NCBI GenBank assembly: GCA_013694795.1
Contig: JACDBS010000161.1
Span: 1 to 48,438, forward strand
Direction of reading: 5' to 3'
DNA length: 48,438 nucleotides
From: Chloroflexota bacterium
GTDB lineage: Bacteria > Chloroflexota > Limnocylindria > QHBO01
Part shown: positions 8,544-17,137 of the stretch, in pieces
How positions within the stretch are numbered: the first letter of the stretch is position 1
Layout of the letters: every line of letters starts with the position of its first letter
Program-made: the position numbers and the translations under genes
The notes under the pieces: model-generated
Told to the model about the DNA's origin: nothing
Databases searched by the model: none
Seen by the model: only the letters and a program-made list of their open reading frames with translations

Positions 8544-8633
8544 GCCCATCCCTTCAGTACGGCAGCGTCGGCACCGCGCCGGGATCCAGGCGCGATAAGC
8601 CGCCGGTAAGGGACCGCGTGCGAAGATCTTTCG

Positions 8634-9005
8634 ATGACGAATCCGCGGCATTCACTCGGGCTGGCCGCGGAGGACGCGGTTGCGGTCTGGCTGTCGGCCT
8701 GTGGCTGGCGGTTGGTCGCCCGACGACACCGATCGACGGATGGTGGCGAGGTGGATCTCGTGGCTCTCGATCCAACGCGGGTCCTCGTTGCGATCGAGGT
8801 ACGGGCGAGACGGACCATGCGCAACGGCGCCGCCGCGGCCAGCGTGGATCAGCGACGGATCGGCCGCCTCGGCCGCAGCCTGGCGAGCATCGCTGCATCG
8901 TGCGGCGAGGCCCATGAAGGGCTGCGGATTGATCTCGTCACGGCCGAGCCGGCGGCCGATCAGCCTGGCCGCTGGCGCCTGCGACGCATCCCGGGCATCG
9001 GATGA
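8634..9005 (+). CDS. YraN family (UPF0102) putative endonuclease
   Basis: 123 residues with the Holliday-junction-resolvase-like nuclease core of UPF0102: LGLAAEDAVAVWL at the start, then GGEVDLVALD and VLVAIEVRAR, which carry the conserved Glu, Asp and Glu-x-Lys/Arg positions. Here the usual Lys of the ExK motif is Arg (EVRAR). The family is commonly encoded after rnhB, as here. Its biological role is not established. The gene ends only seven bases before the end of the convergent lytic transglycosylase gene. Confidence 0.85.
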   Translation: MTNPRHSLGLAAEDAVAVWLSACGWRLVARRHRSTDGGEVDLVALDPTRVLVAIEVRARRTMRNGAAAASVDQRRIGRLGRSLASIAASCGEAHEGLRIDLVTAEPAADQPGRWRLRRIPGIG

Positions 9006-9012
9006 TCCTTGG

Positions 9013-9891
9013 TCAGCCTCCGAACAGGCGCTCGAGGAGGAGGATCGACGCGATGTACGGACGGCTGACGTTGTAAACGCCGTGGCGATCCGCAGCTGTC
9101 TGGCCCTGATAGTACGCAGCCAAGACCAGATCGCGGTTGCCGGCGTAGCGGGCGAGATAGTGGGCAAGCAGGCGGACGCCAGCGCGCACGTTGTCGCGCT
9201 GGTCGTTGATGTTCACGGGCATGCCGAGCATGCTTTCGCCGACCCAAGCGGCGGTCGCGGGGATGAGCTGCATGACGCCGATGGCGCCGGCGCGGCTGAC
9301 CACGCCCTGCTGCCAGCCGGACTCCTGCCAGGCCACCGCCAGAGCGAAGGGGACAGGGACGCCGTAGCGCGCCGCCTCCTCGACGATCACCTGGCGAACG
9401 GCGTCGCGGCTCGAGACCGCGACGGCCATGGCGGGCGGCATGGGCGCTGTCGTCGGCGCGGGCGCGGGCGCGCTACCCGGAATGATCAGCTGCTGGCCGC
9501 CGAAGATGCGGCTCGGGTTGCTGATGCCGTTGGCGGCCACGATGGCGGCGACGGTGACGCCGTAATGCCGCGCGATGGTGGTCAGGTTCTCACCACGCCC
9601 GACGACGTGGGCGCCGGGAGCGGCAGCGGTCGGCGCGACAGCGGCCGGCGTGGGCGCGATGCCGAGCCGCAGGGTCTGGCCGGCGTAAACGCGGTTCGGA
9701 TTGCTGATCGCATTGAGTTGGACCAGGTCGGTGACAGGGACGCCGTGGCGCTTCGAAATGCCGGTGAGCGTGTCACCGGGACGAACGACAACGGTCGGAT
9801 CGGCTGCCAGCGCGACGGCCCCGAGCATGGGGCCGATGGCCAGGGCTGTGATGAGGCCGCCGACGAGGGCGAGGAACCTGGGGAACGGCAA
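9013..9891 (-). CDS. LysM domain lytic transglycosylase, secreted
   Basis: 292 residues: a signal peptide (residues 1-30, ending ALAA), two LysM peptidoglycan-binding repeats (about 33-77 and 95-138, each with a SNPxR...GQ pattern), an Ala/Pro linker, and an SLT domain from ~160. The catalytic Glu is Glu190 in AWQESGWQ, followed by the typical GAIGVMQLIP. It probably cleaves glycan strands outside the membrane. The start is a TTG with GAGGA upstream. A promoter is predicted 63 bases further upstream. It is the only minus-strand gene in the first 37 kb. Confidence 0.9.
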   Translation of the reverse strand: MPFPRFLALVGGLITALAIGPMLGAVALAADPTVVVRPGDTLTGISKRHGVPVTDLVQLNAISNPNRVYAGQTLRLGIAPTPAAVAPTAAAPGAHVVGRGENLTTIARHYGVTVAAIVAANGISNPSRIFGGQQLIIPGSAPAPAPTTAPMPPAMAVAVSSRDAVRQVIVEEAARYGVPVPFALAVAWQESGWQQGVVSRAGAIGVMQLIPATAAWVGESMLGMPVNINDQRDNVRAGVRLLAHYLARYAGNRDLVLAAYYQGQTAADRHGVYNVSRPYIASILLLERLFGG

Positions 9892-9953
9892 TGCATCGGT
9901 CCTCGGTGGGTGAGGTGGCTCGACCGTTGGGCAATGTGCTCACGGCGGGGCCG

Positions 9954-9981
9954 ATGCTAAGGGCTAACGGAGCTGGGTCAA
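9954..9981 (-). promoter_or_regulatory. Predicted promoter of the lytic transglycosylase gene
   Basis: Read on the minus strand, TTGACC (9981-9976) and TAGCAT (9959-9954) are 16 bases apart, about 60 bases upstream of the TTG start. It is divergent to rpsB. Confidence 0.55.
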
Positions 9982-10060
9982 GGTACGAGCGGACTGCCTC
10001 GGGAGTACGTCGGTACCGATCCATGAAGGGCGGGCATCGGTAGGCCGAATCTGACGCGCC

Positions 10061-10069
10061 TGATATACT
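10061..10069 (+). promoter_or_regulatory. Extended -10 element upstream of rpsB
   Basis: TGA-TATACT (TG at 10061-10062, hexamer 10064-10069) is an extended -10 with no clear -35. It predicts a ~130-base rpsB leader. Confidence 0.5.
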
Positions 10070-10074
10070 TCAGC

Positions 10075-10201
10075 CAGCTCGTGCCACGGTGCGAGCCTTT
10101 TCCCATCACACACGCTCGACGGATCCCGCTGGTCGTCGGTGCCCTCGTGAGGGTCGACCCGGGAGCACGAAGTCGAACGGAGGAACAACCGGAGGTATCT
10201 C
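10075..10201 (+). promoter_or_regulatory. Long rpsB 5' leader, possibly structured
   Basis: About 130 untranslated bases precede rpsB. They contain short complementary segments, CCCTC/GAGGG (10142-10153) and the palindrome GGGTCGACCC (10151-10160), enclosed by GTGC/GCAC. The leader ends with GGAGGT (10191-10196) five bases before the TTG start. Autogenous control by S2 is known in other bacteria; I cannot match this leader to a known motif. Confidence 0.35.
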
Positions 10202-11158
10202 TTGGCTGCCACCAGCATGAAGCAGCTGCTCGAGGCGGGCGTCCATTTCGGACACCAGACCCGGCGCTGGAACCCGAAGATGCGTGATTTCATCTTCGCG
10301 GAGCGCAACGGGATCCACATCATCGACCTTGCCCAGACAGTCTCCCTGCTCGAGTCCGCGCTCGATTTCGTGCGCGAAACGGTTCGCCGCGGCGACAGCG
10401 TGCTCTTCGTGGGCACGAAGAAGCAGGCCCAGGAGGCGCTCGCCGAGGCGGCGACCCGATCGGGCCAGCACTACGTCAACACCCGCTGGCTCGGCGGGAT
10501 GCTGACGAACTTCACGACCATCAAGCGCCGCATCCAGCGCCTCGAGGCGCTGGAGGCACGGCGCGATGCCGGCGAGTTCGAGCGTCTCACCAAGAAGGAG
10601 GCGTCGAAGCTCACCGAGGAGATCAACAAGCTCAACGCAGTGCTCGGCGGCATCCGCAAGATGCGGCGTCTTCCCGGCGCGGTCTTCATCGTCGATCCAC
10701 ACCGCGAGGAGATCGCGGTCGCCGAGGCCCGACGTCTCGAGATTCCGATCGTCGCAATGACCGACACGAATTGCGACCCGGACCTCATCGACTGGGTGAT
10801 CCCTGCCAACGACGATGCGATCCGATCCGTTCGCCTCATCTGCGGGCTGGTTGCCGAGGCGGCCACCACCGCCCAGCAGGAGCGGCAGGCCCGCCTGGAC
10901 GAGGAGTTCGAACAGGCCGAGGCCATGCCGCCGGTCGACGAGACCGCCCTCACTTCGGAGGCGGACTACACGGCCGCTCTTGCGACGGGCGAGGCGCTCA
11001 TCTTCGAGCCGGAGCCGGAGGACGACGAGGAGGAGGAGCGCAAGGCGCGCGCCCGGCGTGCCGCCCATATCGACGAGGGCGAGCCGGAGCACGATCCTGA
11101 CCGGGAGCACGAGCGACAGATTGCCGAGCATGTAAAGGAGCCGCGCCAGCCGGCGTAG
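10202..11158 (+). CDS. rpsB: 30S ribosomal protein S2 with acidic/charged C-terminal extension
   Basis: The S2 core is clear: LLEAGVHFGHQTRRWNPKM, FVGTKKQAQE, VNTRWLGGMLTNF, FIVDPHREEIAV and DTNCDPDLIDWVIPANDDA. At 318 residues it carries ~70 extra C-terminal residues rich in Glu, Asp, Arg and Ala, probably disordered. S16 in this window also has a long tail. TTG start with a strong GGAGGT site. It heads the long rpsB-to-pnp gene series, and tsf follows after 14 bases. Confidence 0.96.
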   Translation: MAATSMKQLLEAGVHFGHQTRRWNPKMRDFIFAERNGIHIIDLAQTVSLLESALDFVRETVRRGDSVLFVGTKKQAQEALAEAATRSGQHYVNTRWLGGMLTNFTTIKRRIQRLEALEARRDAGEFERLTKKEASKLTEEINKLNAVLGGIRKMRRLPGAVFIVDPHREEIAVAEARRLEIPIVAMTDTNCDPDLIDWVIPANDDAIRSVRLICGLVAEAATTAQQERQARLDEEFEQAEAMPPVDETALTSEADYTAALATGEALIFEPEPEDDEEEERKARARRAAHIDEGEPEHDPDREHERQIAEHVKEPRQPA

Positions 11159-11172
11159 GCAGCGAAAGGACC

Positions 11173-11805
11173 ATGACGAACACGTTGACGATCAAGCCAG
11201 AGGATGTGAAGCGGCTTCGGGAGCAGACGGGGGCCGGCATCATGGACTGCAAGCGCGCCCTGGAGGACTCCGGCGGCGACTACGACAAAGCCGTCCGCTG
11301 GCTCCGCGAGAAGGGCCTCTCGACCGCTGCCAAGAAGGCCGGCCGCGCCGCCCGCGAGGGCATCGTGACCAGCTACATCCACCACGGCTCGCGCTTGGGC
11401 GTCCTGCTGGAGCTGAACTGCGAGACCGATTTCGTGGCCCGTACCGACGACTTTCAGCAACTCGCGCGCGAAATCGCCATGCAGATTGCCGGCATGACCC
11501 CGATCTACGTCAGCCGCGACGAGGTCCCGGCGGAGGTCGTCGAGGAGCAGAAGCGCCTCTTCGCCGTCGATGCGGACCGCGATGGTCGCCCGGCCGGCAA
11601 GGTGCCGATGATCGTCGAGGGCAAGCTCAACAAGTGGTACGAGTCGGTCTGCCTGCTCGAGCAGCCGTACCGCGACACCGACCGGAAGGTCGCCGACCTG
11701 ATCACCGAGAAGGTGGCCCTGCTGGGCGAGAACATCAAGGTCGCGCGCTTCGCCCGGATGGCCGTCGGTGAGTCGGCCCGGACCGATGGTGACGAGGCCG
11801 CGTAG
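11173..11805 (+). CDS. tsf: Translation elongation factor Ts
   Basis: 210 residues, the short EF-Ts form. It exchanges GDP on EF-Tu. The N-terminal UBA-like module and the TDFV region are visible: VKRLREQTGAGIMDCKRAL, KGLSTAAKKAGRAA and NCETDFVARTDDF. C-terminal text (SVCLLEQPYRD) matches the family. An AAAGGA site precedes the ATG. The neighbour order rpsB-tsf-pyrH-frr is widespread. Confidence 0.96.
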   Translation: MTNTLTIKPEDVKRLREQTGAGIMDCKRALEDSGGDYDKAVRWLREKGLSTAAKKAGRAAREGIVTSYIHHGSRLGVLLELNCETDFVARTDDFQQLAREIAMQIAGMTPIYVSRDEVPAEVVEEQKRLFAVDADRDGRPAGKVPMIVEGKLNKWYESVCLLEQPYRDTDRKVADLITEKVALLGENIKVARFARMAVGESARTDGDEAA

Positions 11806-11809
11806 AGGA

Positions 11810-12565
11810 ATGACCGATGCGGCCGCCGCGCCGGCAATCACGACGTCCCGCCGGGTGCTGCTGAAGCTCTCCGGCGAGGCGCTCATGGGCGAGCACGAAT
11901 ACGGGATCGACCCCGGCGTCGTGCGCGAGATTGCCATGCAGGTGGCCGATGCCGCCGGTGATGGCATCCAGATCGCCGTCGTCGTCGGCGGCGGCAACAT
12001 CTTCCGCGGGTTGGCTGCCAGCGCCCGAGGCATGGACCGTGCGACCGGCGATTACATGGGCATGTTGGCCACGGTGATGAACGGCCTCGCCCTTCAGGAC
12101 GCGCTGGAGCAGGCCGACTGTCCGACGCGCGTCATGAGCGCCATCGCCATGAACGAGATCTGCGAGCCGTACATCCGCCGACGGGCCGAGCGACACCTGG
12201 AGAAGGGCCGCGTGGTCGTCATGGTGGCCGGCACCGGCAACCCGTATTTCACCACCGACACGGCTGCAACACTGCGTGCCGTAGAGATTCACGCTGGGGT
12301 CATCCTGAAGGCGACGCGTGTGGACGGGGTGTACGATGCCGACCCGGAGAAAGAGCCGAATGCGCGGCGATACAGCAAGATCGGCTACACCGAGCTGTTG
12401 AGCAACCGACTCCAGGCGCTTGATGCCACGGCGGTGAGCCTGGCCATGGACAACGAGATGCCGATCGTCGTCTTCGACATGACCCAGCCCGGCAACATCG
12501 CACGAGCGATCCGCGGCGTGCGGATCGGCACCTTGATCTCAGGAGACCGAACCGATGACGCATGA
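11810..12565 (+). CDS. pyrH: UMP kinase
   Basis: 251 residues. Phosphorylates UMP to UDP for pyrimidine nucleotide synthesis. Amino acid kinase motifs are present: RVLLKLSGEALMG, VVVGGGNIFRG, TGNPYFTTDTAATLRA and KATRVDGVYDADP. I chose ATG 11810, four bases after the tsf stop and with AGAGGA just upstream, rather than the upstream ATG at 11768. It overlaps frr by 11 bases. Confidence 0.96.
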   Translation: MTDAAAAPAITTSRRVLLKLSGEALMGEHEYGIDPGVVREIAMQVADAAGDGIQIAVVVGGGNIFRGLAASARGMDRATGDYMGMLATVMNGLALQDALEQADCPTRVMSAIAMNEICEPYIRRRAERHLEKGRVVVMVAGTGNPYFTTDTAATLRAVEIHAGVILKATRVDGVYDADPEKEPNARRYSKIGYTELLSNRLQALDATAVSLAMDNEMPIVVFDMTQPGNIARAIRGVRIGTLISGDRTDDA

Positions 12566-13112
12566 GGCGCTGAGCACCATCGAACCGAAGATGCAGCGCG
12601 CCATCGAGGCCATGGAACGCGAATTCGCCGGAATTCGGACCGGCCGGGCTTCGACCGGACTGGTCGAGCGCATCACGGTCGACTATTACGGGACCCAGAC
12701 CCCGCTCAATCAGGTCGCCGGCATCAGCACCCCCGACGCGCACCTGATCGTCATCCAGCCGTGGGACCGATCGGTCCTGTCGGCGATCGAGAAGGCAATC
12801 ACCAAGAGCGACATCGGACTGACGCCGAACGTGGACGGCACCGTGGTTCGTCTCAACGTCCCCCCGCTCACCGAGGAGCGACGACGCGACATGGTGAAGC
12901 AGGTTCGTCGCCGCACCGAGGAGGCGAGGGTCGAGGTGCGGAACCATCGCCGCGAGGCTGCCGATGCACTCAAGAAGGGGCTGCGCGACGGAGACCTGAG
13001 CGAGGACGAGGAGCACCGCGAGCTCGAGAACCTCCAGCGCCTGACGGACCGTCACATCGAGGCGATCGACGTGCGCGCCGACCGCAAGGAAGCCGAGATC
13101 CTGGAGGTCTGA
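12555..13112 (+). CDS. frr: Ribosome recycling factor
   Basis: 185 residues, full length. Splits post-termination ribosomes with EF-G. Family text is unmistakable: EFAGIRTGRAS near the N-terminus, YYGTQTPLNQVA, IQPWDRSVLSAIEKAI, LNVPPLTEERRRDMVKQ and VRNHRREAADALKK. The ATG lies inside the end of pyrH (AGGAGACC upstream), which indicates coupling. uppS follows after three bases. Confidence 0.97.
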   Translation: MTHEALSTIEPKMQRAIEAMEREFAGIRTGRASTGLVERITVDYYGTQTPLNQVAGISTPDAHLIVIQPWDRSVLSAIEKAITKSDIGLTPNVDGTVVRLNVPPLTEERRRDMVKQVRRRTEEARVEVRNHRREAADALKKGLRDGDLSEDEEHRELENLQRLTDRHIEAIDVRADRKEAEILEV

Positions 13113-13115
13113 CCG

Positions 13116-13808
13116 GTGCCGGACGAGGTCCGCCCCCGGCATGTGGCCATCATTGCCGACGGCAACCGCCGCTGGGCGCGCGAGCGCGGCCTTCCGGTGC
13201 TGGCCGGTCACGTCGCGGGCATCGAGGCCATTCGTCCCATCGTGCGCCGCGCGCGTGACCTCGGCGTGGAGACGCTCAGCGTGTACACCTTCAGCACCGA
13301 GAACTGGGCACGCCCCGAGGACGAGGTATCGGGCCTCTTCGGGCTGATCGACGGAGCCGTCCGCCAGTATACCGATGAGCTCATCGACGAAGGCGTCCGC
13401 GTGCGGGTCATCGGTCGACTGCATGAAGCCCCGGCGGACGTGCAGCGTTCGATCCGCGCCGCGCAGGACCGCACCCGTGACGGTAGCCGCATGACGCTGA
13501 ATATCTGCTTCAACTACTCCGGCCGCGCCGAGATCGTGGACGCCGCCCGGGCGCTGGTGGCCGCGAATGCCGATCCCAACGACGTCACCGAGCCGCACTT
13601 CGCTGAGCACCTGTACACCGCCGGACAGCCCGACGTGGACCTTGTGATTCGGACCGGCGGCGACCAGCGCACGAGCAACTTTCTGCTCTGGCAAGCCGCG
13701 TACGCGGAGCTCGTCTTCTGCCCCCAGTACTGGCCCGACTTCCGCGTGGCCGACTTCGATGCGGCCCTGGCCGAATTCGACCAGCGCGAGCGACGGTTCG
13801 GGAGCTGA
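13116..13808 (+). CDS. uppS: Isoprenyl transferase (undecaprenyl diphosphate synthase)
   Basis: 230 residues. Cis-prenyltransferase that makes the C55 lipid carrier for cell wall synthesis. Conserved motifs: HVAIIADGNRRWA with catalytic Asp15, YTFSTENW, and DLVIRTGGDQRTSNFLLWQ. The last usually reads RTSGExRLSNF; here Gly-Gly-Asp replaces Ser-Gly-Glu, a conservative acid change. GTG start three bases after frr. cdsA and dxr follow, linking lipid and isoprenoid precursor supply. Confidence 0.94.
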   Translation: MPDEVRPRHVAIIADGNRRWARERGLPVLAGHVAGIEAIRPIVRRARDLGVETLSVYTFSTENWARPEDEVSGLFGLIDGAVRQYTDELIDEGVRVRVIGRLHEAPADVQRSIRAAQDRTRDGSRMTLNICFNYSGRAEIVDAARALVAANADPNDVTEPHFAEHLYTAGQPDVDLVIRTGGDQRTSNFLLWQAAYAELVFCPQYWPDFRVADFDAALAEFDQRERRFGS

Positions 13809-13811
13809 CGC

Positions 13812-14711
13812 TTGTTGCGAACGAGACTGCTGTCCGGAGCCATCGGGGCGCCACTCATCGTGGCAATCATCGTGCTCGGCGAGCCGTGGCTCTCGCTGCT
13901 CATCGGGGTCGTCGCCTTCCTTGCCCTGGTCGAGCTCGTCGCGCTCCTGAACGCCGCCGGGTATGAGCCCGCGCGGGTCCTCACCATCCTTGCCGGCATG
14001 ACGCTCGCCGCCGCCGGCCTGGTCGCGGCCAACGCTGAGGGAGTCAGTGGGCTGCTGAGGCCCCTGCTGACCGCGCTCGACCCGCCCGGAGTGGTGGCCG
14101 CGACCTTTGCCGCGGCGGTGCTGCTCATGGCGGTGGCCGCATTCACGCGGCCGGACCCGCAGGCCGGATTCGTGACGTGGGCCATGAGCTCGTTCGGCAT
14201 CGCGTATGTCGGGCTCCTGCTGCCGATGATCGCGCTGGTGGCACACCTGGCACCTGCCGACGGCTCCTGGGCGACGCCGGTGGGCCTGCTGGGATTGCGA
14301 TCGGGGGTCGCGTGGGGGCTCATGCTGGTGCTGGTGGTGTGGGGCTACGACATCGGTGCCTACCTGACCGGGCGCCTCATGGGACGCCGGCAGCTGATCG
14401 ATCACGTAAGCCCATCGAAGACGATCGAGGGCCTCGCCGGGGGCCTGGTGCTTGCGACCGTCGCCGCCGGGATCGGCGCCGCTCTGATCGGCCTTGAGCC
14501 GTGGCACCCGCTCGTCATCGGTCCGCTGGTGGGTCTGTCCGCCCAGGCTGGCGATCTCGCGGAGTCCATGCTCAAGCGCGCCGCCGGACAGAAGGAGTCG
14601 GGATTCCTGGTGCCGGGGCACGGCGGCATCCTCGATCGCATCGACTCGTTCCTCTTCGCCGCGCCCGTCCTGGCCGGCTACGCCCTGCTCGTCGCCGGTC
14701 GCGTGGCGTGA
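13812..14711 (+). CDS. cdsA: Phosphatidate cytidylyltransferase
   Basis: 299 residues with about seven or eight hydrophobic segments. Makes CDP-diacylglycerol from CTP and phosphatidic acid, the branch point to phospholipids. The C-terminal signature reads SMLKRAAGQKESG then PGHGGILDRIDS; the usual KD after the loop is KE. DIGAYLTGRLMGRR matches the conserved DxxAYxxGR region. TTG start three bases after uppS, four-base overlap with dxr. Confidence 0.93.
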   Translation: MLRTRLLSGAIGAPLIVAIIVLGEPWLSLLIGVVAFLALVELVALLNAAGYEPARVLTILAGMTLAAAGLVAANAEGVSGLLRPLLTALDPPGVVAATFAAAVLLMAVAAFTRPDPQAGFVTWAMSSFGIAYVGLLLPMIALVAHLAPADGSWATPVGLLGLRSGVAWGLMLVLVVWGYDIGAYLTGRLMGRRQLIDHVSPSKTIEGLAGGLVLATVAAGIGAALIGLEPWHPLVIGPLVGLSAQAGDLAESMLKRAAGQKESGFLVPGHGGILDRIDSFLFAAPVLAGYALLVAGRVA

Positions 14712-15841
14712 CGGGGATCGCGCTCCTGGGTTCGACCGGATCGATCGGGCGCCAGGCGCTGGAGGTCGTCGCCGCACTGGGTGATCGCTTCACGATTCTC
14801 GGCCTGGCTGCCGGACGATCGAGCGAAACATTCACGGAGCAGCTCAGGGCATGGCCCGATGCGCGGGCGTGGTGCGCCGGAGGTCGGCCTGACGCGGCCG
14901 AGGCCGGCCGCTGGGCCGACGGCGGGCTCGAGGAGCTGGCCACGGCCCATGGCGTGGAGCTGGTGGTGGTGGCCACGACCGGCATGGCGGCTCTGCCAGC
15001 AGTGCTTGCCGCTCTGCGCTCCGGGCGGCGCGTGGCGCTGGCCAACAAGGAGACGCTGATCACCGGCGGACACCTGGTGACGGCGCTCCTCGACGAGCTG
15101 GGAGGCGATCCGCTCGACCGGCTGCGGCCCATCGACAGCGAGCATTCGGCCATCTGGCAGTGCCTGGTCGGGGAACGCCTTGACGATGTCACGCGTCTGG
15201 TGCTCACCGCCAGCGGAGGCCCGTTCCGAGGGTGGGCGTCGACCGCGCTCGCATCGGTCACACCGCAGGAGGCCCTGGCGCATCCCACCTGGCGCATGGG
15301 CCCCAAGATCACGGTCGACTCGGCCACCCTGGTCAACAAGGCATTCGAGGTCATCGAGGCCAAATGGCTCTACCGGCTCCCGTACTCTAAGATCGATACG
15401 GTGATTCATCCCCAGAGCGTGGTGCACTCGCTCGTCGAGTTCACCGATGGCTCGTACAAGGCGCAGCTCGGCCTGCCCGACATGCGCCTCCCGATCCAGT
15501 ACGCCCTCACCCATCCACGGCGGTTGCCTTCGCCCGCGCGGTCCTCGTCGCCGGCCGACTGGGGCACTCTCGACTTTCTGACATTGACCGATGCGGACTA
15601 TCCCGCCTACGCCGCCGCCCGCGCCGCCGCCGATGGCGGCGGCAACCGTGGCGTCATCCTCAACGCCGCCGACGAGGTGGCCGTCGCAGCCTTCCTTGAT
15701 GGGCGAATCGCGTTTCCTGCGATCGCCGGTACCATCGCGGCCGCGGTCGAGCGCTGGGGCGCCGCCGATGAGCCGGGCCTGGCCGAGATCACCGCGCTTG
15801 ACGCCGAGGTGCGTGGCGCGCTCGAGGCGGAGCTGGCCTGA
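14708..15841 (+). CDS. dxr: 1-deoxy-D-xylulose 5-phosphate reductoisomerase
   Basis: 377 residues. Second enzyme of the MEP isoprenoid pathway: DXP plus NADPH to MEP. Motifs: IALLGSTGSIGRQ (NADPH binding), ALANKETLI, DSEHSAIWQCL, TASGGPFRG and HPTWRMGPKITVDSATLVNK, which include the metal and substrate ligands. The GTG overlapping the cdsA stop (GTGA) matches the family start; the open frame upstream does not. Its product feeds the uppS pathway upstream. Confidence 0.96.
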   Translation: MTGIALLGSTGSIGRQALEVVAALGDRFTILGLAAGRSSETFTEQLRAWPDARAWCAGGRPDAAEAGRWADGGLEELATAHGVELVVVATTGMAALPAVLAALRSGRRVALANKETLITGGHLVTALLDELGGDPLDRLRPIDSEHSAIWQCLVGERLDDVTRLVLTASGGPFRGWASTALASVTPQEALAHPTWRMGPKITVDSATLVNKAFEVIEAKWLYRLPYSKIDTVIHPQSVVHSLVEFTDGSYKAQLGLPDMRLPIQYALTHPRRLPSPARSSSPADWGTLDFLTLTDADYPAYAAARAAADGGGNRGVILNAADEVAVAAFLDGRIAFPAIAGTIAAAVERWGAADEPGLAEITALDAEVRGALEAELA

Positions 15842-16968
15842 TGGAAGTCATCGGCACCGTCGCCGCCTTCATCGGCATACTCGTCGTCCTCGTGCTCGTG
15901 CACGAGCTCGGGCACTTCATTGTCGCCAAGCGTGCGGGGATCACGGTGGAGGAGTTCGGGATCGGCTTTCCGCCGCGGATCGCGTCGATGACGTGGCACG
16001 GCACCCGGTACAGCCTCAACTGGATCCCGCTGGGAGGCTTCGTCCGCATGCTGGGCGAGGACGGCGACGTCGAGATCAAGCGCCTGCGCGAGCAGGGCAT
16101 GACCGATGACGAGGTGGAGCATGCCATGGGCGGGGCCTTCAACCGCCGGCCGGTGTGGGTCCGGATCGTCGTCCTTCTCGCCGGCGTGGCCATGAACTTC
16201 GTTCTCGCGGCGGGTCTCTTCGCGGCGGCCCTGAGCATGCCCGAGCTCGTCGGCACCGGATCCCTGACGGTCACCAGCATCCAGCCGGACAGCCCGGCAT
16301 CCGGGCACCTGCGGGTGGACGACGTCATCACCGGCGTCGACGGCAGGACCTTCGAGCTGTCGGATGACCTGACTGAGTACGTCCGCGAGCGTGGGGGCGG
16401 CGCTGTCGAGCTCCAGGTGGTGCGCGATGGTGAGCCGATCGAGGTCACCGTCACGCCTCGCGTCGTCACGCCTGAGGAGCGTGCCCAGGGCATCGGCCCG
16501 GTCGGGTTCGGCTATGACCCCGAGCGCGTGGTCGAGCAACCATCGCCCGTGACCGGGCCGATCGACGCCGTGGCCAGCGGAACCGGCCTGGCGTGGAGCC
16601 TGGCGATCCAGATTCCGGGCGGGCTGGCGGATGCCGTGGGCGGGCTGATCGGGCTCAATCCCGATGCCGGCGACGCTCGTGGCCCCATCGGGATCGCGCA
16701 GGAGACTGGCAAGATCATGGAGGCACCGCTCGTCAGCCAGCTCTTCTTCATCGGCCTCCTCTCGATCAACCTGGCGGTCCTGAACGTCCTTCCCTTCCCG
16801 CCGCTGGATGGAGGCCGGATCGCCGTCGTGCTGGTCGAAGCCGTCCGCCGCCGGAAGCTGCCGGCGGAGCGCGAGGCGCTGATCTATCTCACCGGTTTCG
16901 CCGTCCTGATCGCGCTCGTGATCCTGATCAGCATCCAGGACATTCAGCGCCTCATCAACGGCGGCTGA
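15841..16968 (+). CDS. rseP: Site-2 protease RseP, M50 family
   Basis: 375 residues, multi-pass membrane zinc metalloprotease. The zinc motif is His21-Glu22-Leu-Gly-His25 in the first membrane helix, a single PDZ domain spans about residues 145-215, and the third zinc ligand is in NVLPFPPLDGGRI. It cleaves membrane-spanning anti-sigma factors or signal peptide remnants; the substrate here is unknown. The ATG shares a base with the dxr stop (TGATG). Confidence 0.94.
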   Translation: MEVIGTVAAFIGILVVLVLVHELGHFIVAKRAGITVEEFGIGFPPRIASMTWHGTRYSLNWIPLGGFVRMLGEDGDVEIKRLREQGMTDDEVEHAMGGAFNRRPVWVRIVVLLAGVAMNFVLAAGLFAAALSMPELVGTGSLTVTSIQPDSPASGHLRVDDVITGVDGRTFELSDDLTEYVRERGGGAVELQVVRDGEPIEVTVTPRVVTPEERAQGIGPVGFGYDPERVVEQPSPVTGPIDAVASGTGLAWSLAIQIPGGLADAVGGLIGLNPDAGDARGPIGIAQETGKIMEAPLVSQLFFIGLLSINLAVLNVLPFPPLDGGRIAVVLVEAVRRRKLPAEREALIYLTGFAVLIALVILISIQDIQRLINGG

Positions 16969-17016
16969 CTCGGGCCGCCCGGGGGCCGCTCAGTGGCGGA
17001 AATGGGGGTGAGCGGC

Positions 17017-17022
17017 TATACT
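17017..17022 (+). promoter_or_regulatory. Predicted -10 element upstream of nusA
   Basis: TATACT in a GC-rich gap, the same hexamer as in the rplS and rpsB promoters. No convincing -35. It would give a ~110-base nusA leader that contains the hairpin at 17076-17106. Confidence 0.45.
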
Positions 17023-17075
17023 CCAGCACGGTTCGACCGGCCAATTGCGAACCAAGAATATTGAACTGAGTGCCT

Positions 17076-17106
17076 GAGACGTGGGTCGGTTCGCCTCCCA
17101 CGTCTC
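17076..17106 (+). promoter_or_regulatory. Perfect 10-bp hairpin in the nusA leader
   Basis: GAGACGTGGG (17076-17085) pairs perfectly with CCCACGTCTC (17097-17106) around an 11-base loop. Only a weak T-rich stretch (TGTTTGTCC) follows. It may be an attenuator or a NusA-responsive pause in the leader of the nusA-infB operon; an mRNA-protecting structure is also possible. Hairpins before rimP-nusA operons are known in other bacteria. Confidence 0.55.
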
Positions 17107-17137
17107 TGTTTGTCCCCGTCGCGAGCAAGGAGCGGCC

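Noticed and set aside
12300..14777. Long minus-strand open frame (825 codons) across pyrH to cdsA
   Set aside because: It is antisense to five clearly recognisable plus-strand genes and its translation is low-complexity without any family motif; long antisense frames are expected at this GC content.
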